DNA from: Pusillimonas minor
Lineage (GTDB): Bacteria; Pseudomonadota; Gammaproteobacteria; Burkholderiales; Burkholderiaceae_B
Reading direction: 5' to 3'
DNA: 64,000 bases
Assembly: GCF_014237865.1 (NCBI RefSeq)
Contig: NZ_JACJUU010000006.1
Coordinates: 124,001-188,000, forward strand
This document shows, piece by piece, positions 18,028 through 26,076 of the stretch (within the stretch, counting starts at the first letter, position 1; each line of letters opens with the position of its first letter). The notes under the pieces are model-generated. The model saw nothing but the letters and a program-made list of their open reading frames with translations, was not told where the DNA came from and did no database searches. A program made the position numbers and the translations under genes.

Positions 18028-19272
18028 ATGCCTTATCCGCTTTCATTTGATGTTGCCATTATTGGTGCCGGCCCGTCCGGGCTTATGGCAGCCGAAGTTA
18101 TTTCGGCTGCGGGGTTGTCGGTGGCGGTATTCGAGGCCAAGCCATCGTTGGGACGCAAGTTTTTACGCGCCGGGGTGGGGGGGCTGAACCTCACGCATGC
18201 CGAGGCTTATGAACAGTTCTGCTCGCGTTACGGCGATCGGCAGCGTTGGCTGCAACCCATGCTCGACGCCTTTACGCCAACAGATGTTCGGCATTGGGCG
18301 CAAGGCCTGGGTATCGAGACCTTTGAGGGTTCTTCCGGCAAGGTGTTTCCGGTTCAGATGAAAGCCGCGCCGTTGTTGCGTGCGTGGTCGCAGCGCTTGC
18401 ACGAGGGCGGTGTCAAGTTTATGTTGCGTCACCGTTGGCAAGGCTGGGTTGACGACGCGCTGCGTTTTACCACGCCATCGGGAGAGGTGTATGTAAAACC
18501 CCGGGCAACGGTTCTGGCGCTTGGGGGTGGCAGTTGGCCGCAACTGGGGGCCGATGCGGCCTGGGTCCCCTGGTTGCAAGAAAAGGAAGTGGTCATTGCC
18601 CCGTTGCAAAGCGCTAATTGCGGTTTTAACGTGAGCTGGACGCCGCACTTGCGTACCAAATTTGCCGGCGCACAGCTGAAAGCCGTCGCATTGACCTTTA
18701 CCGATGCGTTGGGGACAACGCATACCCGGCGCGGGGAATTCGTGGTGAGTGAAACCGGTGTCGAGGGCAATCTGATTTATGCGTTGTCCGCATCTTTGCG
18801 CGACATGATCGTGCAAGAAGGCGCAGTGACGGTTTACGCCGATTTGGCGCCCGATCGGTCAACTGAAGCACTGTTCAACGAGCTGGCGCGCCCGCGAGGG
18901 TCCAGGTCGTTATCCAGCCACCTGCAAAGTCGGGTTGGCATTACCGGTATCAAGTCGGCCCTGCTTTACGAGGTGCTCGACAAATCATCGCTGGCCGACC
19001 CGATGCAACTCGCCCAGGCCGTAAAGGCGTTGCCCATCAGGCTGTTGTCGCCCAGGCCCATCGCCGAGGCCATCAGCACGGCCGGCGGGGTTGTGGCTGA
19101 CGCGGTAGACGACACCTTGATGCTGAAAGCCATGCCGGGTGTTTTTGCTGCCGGGGAAATGCTCGATTGGGAGGCGCCGACAGGCGGCTATTTATTGACG
19201 GCCTGCCTGGCCCAGGGGGTATGGGCCGGCAATGGCGTGTGCGCCTGGCTGAAAGCGGAGCGGCCGGCTTAA
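18028..19272 (+). CDS. FAD-dependent oxidoreductase, HI0933/TIGR03862-like flavoprotein
   Basis: 414-residue flavoprotein. I start it at the ATG giving MPYPLSFDVAIIGAGPSGLM, so that the dinucleotide-binding GxGxxG lies at the very N-terminus as in the family; the frame is open to 17917 but the extension overlaps the terminator tail. Other hallmarks are GRKFLRAGVGGLNLTHAEAY near 45-65, LGGGSWPQLGADAAW and the C-terminal FAD loop FAAGEMLDWEAPTGGYLLTA. The biochemical role of this group is not established. Convergent with the LysR gene; no operon partner. Confidence 0.82.
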   Translation: MPYPLSFDVAIIGAGPSGLMAAEVISAAGLSVAVFEAKPSLGRKFLRAGVGGLNLTHAEAYEQFCSRYGDRQRWLQPMLDAFTPTDVRHWAQGLGIETFEGSSGKVFPVQMKAAPLLRAWSQRLHEGGVKFMLRHRWQGWVDDALRFTTPSGEVYVKPRATVLALGGGSWPQLGADAAWVPWLQEKEVVIAPLQSANCGFNVSWTPHLRTKFAGAQLKAVALTFTDALGTTHTRRGEFVVSETGVEGNLIYALSASLRDMIVQEGAVTVYADLAPDRSTEALFNELARPRGSRSLSSHLQSRVGITGIKSALLYEVLDKSSLADPMQLAQAVKALPIRLLSPRPIAEAISTAGGVVADAVDDTLMLKAMPGVFAAGEMLDWEAPTGGYLLTACLAQGVWAGNGVCAWLKAERPA

Positions 19273-19332
19273 GACGCCTGGAGGGCGCCGTCGTTGCGGC
19301 CCTTTCTGCGCATAGCAGCCTTTAATGGCAAT

Positions 19333-20238
19333 TTAAGCGGTTCTGAATATCGCGCTGATTATGCGCCGCAGCCACGAATGTGCCGGGTCGCGTTGCATGC
19401 GTTCGTGCCAGTGTTGCCGTACATTGTAAGAGGGCAGGCTGACCGGGGGTGGCATGACCTGCACGCCATAGGCCTTACCCAGTTCGGCCGCCGCGCGGCG
19501 GGGCAGTGTGGCGATCATGTCACTGTTACCCACCACCGTGCCCAACCCCAAAAAATTGGGGATCCGCACACCGACTTTGCGATCGATACCCAGACGTTTC
19601 AGGCTGCGTTCGATAATCAGGTGGCCGGTGCCCGATGTCGTCACTATGACGTGATCTTCTCGCGCGTAGTCGTCCGGAGTCATCGTTTGGGTGATGCGAG
19701 GATGCCCTTCGCGCACCAGGCAGGCAAAGCCTTCTTCGAACAGGCTTTCCTGAACAAAGCGCCCGTCCATATCGGGGATAAAGCCAAGCGCGATATCAAT
19801 TTCGCCATGCTGCAGTTGCTCGGGCAAGGCGTGGGTAATCGTTTGCACTTCCAGCTGGATATTAGGTGCGACATCGCGCAGCGTATTCAAAATGGCCGGC
19901 AGTACGACAATCTGGCCGATGTCCGTCATGGCAATCCGAAATTCGCGGTGATCGTGCTGCGGGTTGAAGTGTGGTTGGTAACTCAGGGTGGCCTCGAGTA
20001 GCGCAATGGCGTTGGCAACCATGTCTTGCAACTGGTCGGCAGTGGGTGTGGGCGTCATGCTGCCGCCTACGCGTACGAACAGCGGGTCGTCAAAGTGCTT
20101 GCGTAAACGCCCCAGTGCCAGGCTAACGGCGGGCTGGGTCAAGTCCAGCATTTCTGCCGCTCTCGACAAATTCTTGGTCTGATAAACGGCGTCGAACAGC
20201 TGCAGCAGACGCAGGTCAATGTTGGCCAGTTTTTCCAT
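19333..20238 (-). CDS. LysR-family transcriptional regulator
   Basis: 301-residue regulator. Residues 5-65 are the LysR winged helix-turn-helix (LRLLQLFDAVYQTKNLSRAA, LTQPAVSLALGRLRKHFDDP). The rest is the inducer-binding domain of the NodD/NahR-like branch (EFRIAMTDIGQIVVLPAIL, ALGFIPDMDGRFVQESLFEE), which often senses aromatic acids. It is divergent from the hydroxylase operon. Its start codon sits at the edge of the ATAATT-N12-AATTAT element, which suggests autoregulation. The same element occurs before the FAH gene at 2837, so this protein is the best candidate regulator for both. Confidence 0.92.
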   Translation of the reverse strand: MEKLANIDLRLLQLFDAVYQTKNLSRAAEMLDLTQPAVSLALGRLRKHFDDPLFVRVGGSMTPTPTADQLQDMVANAIALLEATLSYQPHFNPQHDHREFRIAMTDIGQIVVLPAILNTLRDVAPNIQLEVQTITHALPEQLQHGEIDIALGFIPDMDGRFVQESLFEEGFACLVREGHPRITQTMTPDDYAREDHVIVTTSGTGHLIIERSLKRLGIDRKVGVRIPNFLGLGTVVGNSDMIATLPRRAAAELGKAYGVQVMPPPVSLPSYNVRQHWHERMQRDPAHSWLRRIISAIFRTA

Positions 20239-20277
20239 AATTAGAATTAATTGAAATTATTAAAATCATTATATTGA
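20237..20277. promoter_or_regulatory. Putative LysR operator between the LysR gene and hydroxylase operon
   Basis: Dyad ATAATT (20237-20242)-N12-AATTAT (20255-20260) with a conserved tail to TTATATTGA. It lies in the 86-bp divergent intergenic space and touches the LysR start codon. It matches 2727-2767 at 34 of 41 positions with identical spacing. Confidence 0.7.
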
Positions 20278-20324
20278 GTAAGAGTTTGGTCTGAAAGACA
20301 ATGCATCAGAAAGGAGATGCATTC

Positions 20325-21518
20325 ATGAGTTCTGCAGTTCGACAAGGTCACGAAACAGTGTTGGTGGTAGGCGGCGGTATCGGGGGCTGTGCAGTCGCCC
20401 TGATGCTGGCCCGTCAAGGGCGGCGCGTTCTTTTGCTTGAGCAGGCCGACGCCCTGCGCGAGATCGGCGCGGGCATTCAGCTTGGGCCGAACGCGTTTCG
20501 CATGTTCGACAAACTGGGTATTACGGCAGATGTTGAAAAGACGGTCGTGTACCCGGACCATCTGGTCATGATGGACGGGTTGACCGGCGAGCAGGTGACC
20601 AGCATGCGCATGGGTCAACCCTTTGTCGATCGCTTTGGCAAACCGTACGGGGTAATTTACCGGGCCGATCTTCACATGGCGCTGGTCAAGGCCTGCGAGG
20701 CACAGGCAGGCATTGAAATGCATACGGGCTGCAAGGTCGACCGCTACGAGGCGCACGGCGATCAGGTCACTGTCTATACCGAATCGGGCGCGTCTTACAC
20801 CGGCGACGCATTGATCGGATGCGATGGCTTGTGGTCACGGATTCGGGCACAAATGCTGCAAGACGGCCCGCCCCGCGTGTCGGGACACATTGCTTACCGT
20901 GCCGTGCTGCCCACCGAAGACGTTCCTGCCCATTTGCGTCGCAACGACATGGTGTTGTGGGCCGGGCCAAAAAATCATCTGGTGCAGTACCCGCTGCGTT
21001 GTGGCGAACTGTACAACCTGGTGGCCGTCTTTCATAGCGACCGCTATGTCGAAGGTTGGGACGCATCCGCCGACCCCGAAGAGTTGCACCGCCGGTTTGC
21101 TGCCAATTGCGAGCCCGTGCGCCAGATGCTTTCAAAAATCGAAACCTGGCGTATGTGGGTGTTGTGTGACCGTGAGCCGGTTAAAAACTGGACGCAAGGG
21201 CGGGTGGCATTGTTGGGCGATGCCGCCCATCCCATGCTGCAGTATCTGGCGCAGGGCGCCGCAATGGCCATGGAAGATGCCGTGTGTTTGGCCGATGCGT
21301 TGGACAGCGGCGACGATATCCCCACCGCATTGCTGCGTTACCAAAATAAACGTTATCTGCGCACAGGGCGTGTTCAGCTGACGGCACGGCTTTATGGCGA
21401 GGTTTATCACGCTGATGGTGTAAAGCGCGAATTGCGCAATCTGATGCTTCAGTCCAGAAACGATGAGCAGGGCTATGAAAGCTTGTCCTGGTTGTATGAC
21501 GCCGCCGGCGTGCCCTGA
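20325..21518 (+). CDS. FAD aromatic hydroxylase, 3-hydroxybenzoate 6-hydroxylase-like
   Basis: 397-residue flavin monooxygenase. I start at the ATG eight bases after the AAGGAG site, not at the earlier ATG (20301) that precedes that site. Motifs are VLVVGGGIGGCAVALMLARQ (FAD), IGCDGLWSRIR, and VALLGDAAHPMLQYLAQGAA (flavin ribityl and active site). The last stretch resembles 3-hydroxybenzoate 6-hydroxylases (gentisate-forming); salicylate hydroxylase is the main alternative. First gene of an operon with a binding protein and a Rieske oxygenase, divergent from its likely LysR regulator. No gentisate dioxygenase is present in the window. Confidence 0.83.
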   Translation: MSSAVRQGHETVLVVGGGIGGCAVALMLARQGRRVLLLEQADALREIGAGIQLGPNAFRMFDKLGITADVEKTVVYPDHLVMMDGLTGEQVTSMRMGQPFVDRFGKPYGVIYRADLHMALVKACEAQAGIEMHTGCKVDRYEAHGDQVTVYTESGASYTGDALIGCDGLWSRIRAQMLQDGPPRVSGHIAYRAVLPTEDVPAHLRRNDMVLWAGPKNHLVQYPLRCGELYNLVAVFHSDRYVEGWDASADPEELHRRFAANCEPVRQMLSKIETWRMWVLCDREPVKNWTQGRVALLGDAAHPMLQYLAQGAAMAMEDAVCLADALDSGDDIPTALLRYQNKRYLRTGRVQLTARLYGEVYHADGVKRELRNLMLQSRNDEQGYESLSWLYDAAGVP

Positions 21519-21569
21519 CAGGGGATGGTAGACAAAGCAGTATCTATATAAAAACCAAAGGAGACAAAA

Positions 21570-22739
21570 ATGCAATTAAAAAAATGGCTGGTCGCTACGG
21601 CGCTGGCAGGCGTACCTTTCGCGCAGGCACAGTCGGCCGAAGAGTTGCGTATAGGGGTTGTCACGTCAATGACCGGCGTGTATGCCGTGGGTGGTCAGCA
21701 GCTGCAGGCGGGTATTAACGCCTACATGAAGGTACACGGCGATGAAGTGGCAGGTAAAAAAATCAAGGTGATTTACCGCGATACGACGGGGCCTAACCCC
21801 GAGGTGGCCAAACGTGCAGCGCAAGAGCTGATTACTGCCGACAAGGTAAATGTTCTGGCCGGTTTCGACTTTACGCCTGGTGCGTTGGCCGTGGCGCCAT
21901 TGGCGACACAGGCTAAAGTCCCTATGGTTGTGATGAATGCCGCCACGTCAATTATTACAGCGCGCTCGCCGTACATTGTGCGTACTTCGTTCACAACAGC
22001 TCAAACGTCGTACCCGATGGGTGAATGGGCCGCCAAGCAAGGCTTGAAGAACGTCTATATTAGCGTGGCCGATTTTGCGCCGGGCCACGAGGCGGCAAAG
22101 TGGTTCAAGAAAGCGTTTACCGAAGCCGGTGGCAATATCGTTGGCGAAGTCGCACTGCCTATCACCAGCTTCGATTATGGCCCGTTCATGCAGCGCATTA
22201 AAGACCAAAAGCCCGATGCGGTCTTTTCGTTTCTTCCGGTGGGTGAGCCCGTTATCTTGTACTACAAGTCTTGGGCGGAAAAGGGTCTGAGCGATGCGGG
22301 CATCAAGCTGATTTCTCCCGAAGGGTGGGTTGATCCTGACGTTCTTCGCGCGGCAGGCAATGCCTCGGTGGGTGCCATCTCGGGCGGCTTTTACACACCG
22401 TCGAATCAGACGCCTCAGAATCAGGCCTTTTTGAAGGCTTACAAAGAGGTCGCAGGTGATAAAACATTGCCTAATTATCTGGCTGTCGGCGCCTACGATG
22501 GCATGGCGGTTATTTACGAAGCGCTCAAGAAAACCGGCGGCGATGTCGACGGCACGCGTCTGGTTGACGCCATGAAGGGATTGGAGCTGCCAAGCCCTCG
22601 AGGCACAATTGCCATCGACCCAGACACACGCGACGTGATCAATACCGTTTATGTACGCAAGGTTGAAATGGTCGATGGCCAGCCCGTCGCGATTGATTTC
22701 GACAAGTTCGACGCCGTCAAAGACATGGGTAAGGAGTAA
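21570..22739 (+). CDS. LIV-type substrate-binding protein without own permease
   Basis: 389-residue periplasmic protein with a signal peptide (cleavage after FAQA) and an AAAGGAGA ribosome site. The fold markers are LRIGVVTSMTGVYAVGGQQL, KIKVIYRDTTGPNPEVAKRA and FSFLPVGEPVILYYKSW. It belongs to the same superfamily as the binding proteins at 13.1 and 38.9 kb, but its operon carries no permease or ATPase. It lies two bases before the Rieske gene. The context suggests that it binds an aromatic acid and feeds a transporter encoded elsewhere, possibly operon 1. Confidence 0.85.
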   Translation: MQLKKWLVATALAGVPFAQAQSAEELRIGVVTSMTGVYAVGGQQLQAGINAYMKVHGDEVAGKKIKVIYRDTTGPNPEVAKRAAQELITADKVNVLAGFDFTPGALAVAPLATQAKVPMVVMNAATSIITARSPYIVRTSFTTAQTSYPMGEWAAKQGLKNVYISVADFAPGHEAAKWFKKAFTEAGGNIVGEVALPITSFDYGPFMQRIKDQKPDAVFSFLPVGEPVILYYKSWAEKGLSDAGIKLISPEGWVDPDVLRAAGNASVGAISGGFYTPSNQTPQNQAFLKAYKEVAGDKTLPNYLAVGAYDGMAVIYEALKKTGGDVDGTRLVDAMKGLELPSPRGTIAIDPDTRDVINTVYVRKVEMVDGQPVAIDFDKFDAVKDMGKE

Positions 22740-22741
22740 CC

Positions 22742-23800
22742 ATGAATTGGTTGAAGAATGTTTGGTACGTGGCGGGTTTTACGCACGAGCTCGATCAGGC
22801 GCCTTTTGTTGCCCGTACCTTTCTGGGTCAGCCGGTGGTGATGTTTCGTACGTCAGATGGGCAGGTCAGCGCGTTGCGGGATCTTTGCCCGCACCGGCTG
22901 ATGCCCCTGTCCAAAGGGCGCCGAGTGGGAGACGAGCTGCAGTGTGGCTATCATGGCATGCGGTTTAATGCTCAGGGGGCGTGCACCGATATTCCCGGGC
23001 AGACACAAATTCCGGCCAAGGCGTGCGCGCAAACACATCCGCTGCGAGTCAGGCACGGTTTGTTATGGATCTGGATGGGTGATGCCGCGTTGGCCAGCGA
23101 CGACCTGATCCCCGATGTGCACTGGAATGATGACCCCATGTGGACTCCTTCGATCGGCTATCACCGTCTTGCTTGTGACTTCAGGTTGGTAAACGACAAC
23201 TTACTTGATTTAAGCCATGAAAGTTATGTGCACTTGCGTACGATAGGCAACGACGAAGAGGAGTCAATTGCCAATTACCCGCTAAAAGTCACCATCGAGG
23301 GGGAGCGATTGGTGCGCGCGCATCGCGACATGCCAAATATTGATCCACCACCATTCTTTGCCATGGTGCTTAAACACAATGGGCCTATTCATCGTTGGCA
23401 AACCGCCATCAATATGCTGCCGGGCATCAATATGACCGATGTGGGTGTCTACCCGGTTGAAAAGACCAAAGACGAGGCCCATATGATGCACGTCATGCAT
23501 TTGCTGACACCAGAAACAGAAACCAGCACGCATTATTTCTGGACGGTGGCGCGTAATTTCGATCTGGACGATGAGGTATTGACTGGCAAGATTCAGGCGG
23601 CGATTTCGGCAACGTTTGACGAAGACCAGGTCGTGCTCGAGATACAGCAAAAGCAGCTTGAAACGTATGGCAGCGCAGTACCCAATGTGGCGATTCGACT
23701 GGACGAAGCTGCTGTCCGGGCAAGGCGCTTGCTTGAGCAGCACGTGCAACGCGAGCAGCAGGTGCCGCAAACGGTACTGGCACCATTGCCTTTGTTATAA
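22742..23800 (+). CDS. Rieske non-heme iron oxygenase, VanA-like
   Basis: 352-residue oxygenase component, length and pattern as in vanillate O-demethylase VanA and related ring or methyl-ether oxygenases. The Rieske [2Fe-2S] ligands are C49-x-H51 and C68-x2-H71; the mononuclear iron site is in NDNLLDLSHESYVH (D156, H159, H164). No reductase gene of the VanB type is next to it, so electrons must come from elsewhere. In an operon with a hydroxylase that probably acts on 3-hydroxybenzoate, O-demethylation of a methoxybenzoate is a reasonable guess, not a demonstrated role. Confidence 0.87.
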   Translation: MNWLKNVWYVAGFTHELDQAPFVARTFLGQPVVMFRTSDGQVSALRDLCPHRLMPLSKGRRVGDELQCGYHGMRFNAQGACTDIPGQTQIPAKACAQTHPLRVRHGLLWIWMGDAALASDDLIPDVHWNDDPMWTPSIGYHRLACDFRLVNDNLLDLSHESYVHLRTIGNDEEESIANYPLKVTIEGERLVRAHRDMPNIDPPPFFAMVLKHNGPIHRWQTAINMLPGINMTDVGVYPVEKTKDEAHMMHVMHLLTPETETSTHYFWTVARNFDLDDEVLTGKIQAAISATFDEDQVVLEIQQKQLETYGSAVPNVAIRLDEAAVRARRLLEQHVQREQQVPQTVLAPLPLL

Positions 23801-23807
23801 AAACTAT

Positions 23808-23832
23808 GGGCCCCGAAGGGCCCGTAATTTTT
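23808..23832 (+). terminator. Terminator after the Rieske gene
   Basis: Stem GGGCCC/GGGCCC around a CGAA loop followed by GTAATTTTT, starting eight bases after the Rieske stop codon and before the end of the convergent parvulin gene. Confidence 0.7.
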
Positions 23833-23862
23833 GGCATGCCTTTGACCTGGCGTCAACAAGGT

Positions 23863-24144
23863 TCAGTCGTTGCGCTCGGTGACTTCGAGCAGGTGGTAGC
23901 CAAATTGTGTTTTAACGGGGCCTTGTACAACGCCAACCGGTGCACTGAAGACGACGGCGTCGAATTCGGGGACCATGGCGCCACGGCCAAAGCTGCCCAG
24001 CTCGCCGCCTTGAGCCGACGACGGGCACAAAGAGTTTTCTTTGGCGACTTGTGCGAAATCGGCGCCATTTTCGATAGCGGCTTTCAGTTGGTTGGCGGCG
24101 TCTTCAGACTGCACCAAAATGTGACGTGCGGATGCGGTTTGCAT
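23863..24144 (-). CDS. ppiC: Parvulin-type peptidyl-prolyl isomerase
   Basis: 93-residue single-domain parvulin, the size of PpiC. Family signatures are SARHILVQSEDAANQLKAAI at the start, CPSSAQGGELGSFGRGAMVP in the middle and the active-site end VKTQFGYHLLEV. It has no signal peptide, so it is cytoplasmic. It lies 59 bases downstream of the FMN oxidase gene on the same strand and may be cotranscribed with the iron-uptake genes. Confidence 0.92.
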   Translation of the reverse strand: MQTASARHILVQSEDAANQLKAAIENGADFAQVAKENSLCPSSAQGGELGSFGRGAMVPEFDAVVFSAPVGVVQGPVKTQFGYHLLEVTERND

Positions 24145-24203
24145 GAGTAATCCTTAAAGCGATTTAATGGGTTGGCCTGACAGGATAACGCAAAAGTTGG
24201 GTG

Positions 24204-25310
24204 TTACGCCCAAAGCACCGAGGCATCAATTGCGTCGATACGGGGCCGACCGCTCAGCAGCATGGCCATTTCAAGTTCGGTGCGCAGTATGTGTAAAACG
24301 TGGGCCACCCCTGCGGCGCCAGCGGCCGCCAGGCCGTATATCTGGGGCCGTCCTATCAGCACGGCACGCGCGCCCAGGGCCAAGGCTTTCAAAATGTCGG
24401 TGCCGCGGCGTATGCCACCGTCCATCAGTACGGGTACTTGGGGGCCTACGGCTTGTACAACACCAGGTAGCAGGTCGATGGCGGCGGGCAGGGTGTCGAG
24501 CACACGGCCACCATGGTTCGACACAATAATGCCGGCACACCCGGCGTCTATGGCTCGGCGCGCATCTGCGCCATGCGCAATGCCCTTGGCCACTACAGGT
24601 AGGCGGGTGTGCGCCACCAGGCGGGCGAGGTCGTCAAAAGTAGACGTTGGGGAGCATAGCGGCCCCGCCAAGGCCTGACCAGCAACCGCCTGTGCGGTAC
24701 CCGCCCGCGCGGTCGGTGGTAGATTAACGGCCGCAATATGGGGCGGCAATACAAAGGCTGCCCTTTGCTCTTCGTTACGCAGCCCGCTAATGGGTGCGTC
24801 GACGGTGACCACAATTGCGCGATAGCCCGCCGATTCGGCCCGGCGCACTAGCGTCAGCGTGTCTTCGAATACGGGTTGCATGTATAGCTGAAACCACAAG
24901 GGGGTTTGGGCACGTGCAGCAATGTCTTCCAGGCTGACATTGGCCTGGGTGCTGACCACCATGCCGGCCTGCACGGCTGAGGCGCCCAGTACTGTAGCCA
25001 GCTCGCCGTCGGGGTGGGCCAGCTTTTGGTAGGCGACGGGCGCCAGCAGTATCGGGTAGGGGAAAACGGTGCCGAAAAGCTCGATGGCGGTCGATGCGTT
25101 GGCGCTTGACTGCAGGGCGTTGGGCAAGAGCTTGAGTCGTTGCAAGGCATCGATATTGTCTTGTGCCGTTAGGCCGTCGCCGGCGGCGGCTGTCAGGTAC
25201 GCCCAGGCTGCAGGCATGACCCGTTTGCGTGCGTATTCAATATAGTCGGTAACCGAGGCGATGGTTGGCGGTATTGTGGTTAGCGTTGGCGGCAGGGCAG
25301 GTGATGTCAT
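24204..25310 (-). CDS. FMN-dependent alpha-hydroxy acid oxidase/dehydrogenase
   Basis: 368-residue TIM-barrel flavoenzyme of the glycolate oxidase/lactate dehydrogenase family, which oxidises 2-hydroxy acids to 2-oxo acids. Visible active-site elements are QLYMQ (Y143), K242 in VVAKGI, H266 and R269 in SNHGGRVLDTLPA, and the phosphate-binding DGGIRRGTDILKALALGARA. The start was chosen at the ATG overlapping the piuC stop (ATGA at 25307-25310), which implies translational coupling. Linkage to an iron-uptake operon is unusual. Substrate unknown. Confidence 0.87.
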   Translation of the reverse strand: MTSPALPPTLTTIPPTIASVTDYIEYARKRVMPAAWAYLTAAAGDGLTAQDNIDALQRLKLLPNALQSSANASTAIELFGTVFPYPILLAPVAYQKLAHPDGELATVLGASAVQAGMVVSTQANVSLEDIAARAQTPLWFQLYMQPVFEDTLTLVRRAESAGYRAIVVTVDAPISGLRNEEQRAAFVLPPHIAAVNLPPTARAGTAQAVAGQALAGPLCSPTSTFDDLARLVAHTRLPVVAKGIAHGADARRAIDAGCAGIIVSNHGGRVLDTLPAAIDLLPGVVQAVGPQVPVLMDGGIRRGTDILKALALGARAVLIGRPQIYGLAAAGAAGVAHVLHILRTELEMAMLLSGRPRIDAIDASVLWA

Positions 25311-25987
25311 GGCGTCGACCACTCGCGAATGAGGTTGTGATACACCCCTGTCAATCGCGCAATTTCTGCGGGCTTTGCGTTTTGCAGTGTCAGACCCTGA
25401 ATGGACTGATCCAGGTCCCATAGCAGGCGCCGACGATGGTCTTCGCGCACAAGGCTTTGCACCCAGAAGAAGGCGGCTAGCCGAGCACCTTGCGTGACAG
25501 CGTTGACGCGGTGCAGGCTGCTGCTGGGGTACACCACCATGTGTCCTGCGGGCAGTTTCAGGTGCTGCGTGCCAAAGGTGTCCTCAATGACCAGTTCACC
25601 GCCTTCGTAGTCGGTTGGGTCGCTGAAGAACAGTGTGGCGGAGATATCGCTGCGCAAGCGTTGGCTGGTACCCGGCACCGCAAAAATGGCGTTGTCGATA
25701 TGGTTGCCGTAGTTACCGCCACCGGCATAGCGGTTGAATCGCGGGGGCAAAATACGAGCGGGCAACGTGGCCGCAACAAACATGGGGTGAGCAGACAGTG
25801 CCTGCAAAATCAGTTCGCCCACTTGTCGCGCAACCGGGTGGTCTAACGGCAACTGCTCGTTGCTTTTTACGGTGGCCGCCAGGTGGCCGGCCGTGGTCAA
25901 GCCGCTTTCCCAGGGGGCGGCCGAAAGCGCCTGGCGACAGGCAGCAAGCTGGTCTTGGGTTAGAACGTTGGGGATGGTGATGATCAT
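25307..25987 (-). CDS. piuC: Fe(II)/2-oxoglutarate hydroxylase PiuC/YbiX
   Basis: 226-residue PKHD-type hydroxylase, the normal length for PiuC/YbiX. Iron ligands are H96 and D98 in GNHIDNAIF and H159 in YPSSSLHRVNAVTQG, with R169 for 2-oxoglutarate. In Escherichia coli and Pseudomonas this gene stands beside a catecholate siderophore receptor, exactly as here. Its substrate is not known to me. It follows the receptor gene by 89 bp and overlaps the FMN oxidase start. Confidence 0.93.
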   Translation of the reverse strand: MIITIPNVLTQDQLAACRQALSAAPWESGLTTAGHLAATVKSNEQLPLDHPVARQVGELILQALSAHPMFVAATLPARILPPRFNRYAGGGNYGNHIDNAIFAVPGTSQRLRSDISATLFFSDPTDYEGGELVIEDTFGTQHLKLPAGHMVVYPSSSLHRVNAVTQGARLAAFFWVQSLVREDHRRRLLWDLDQSIQGLTLQNAKPAEIARLTGVYHNLIREWSTP

Positions 25988-26076
25988 AATGACAAGCCGG
26001 GCCGCCTGTTTAGCAAGCGACCCGGTCCAGGGCGTGTAAGACGGTCAGTTTATGACAAGTCAGTATCGCAAGGCGC

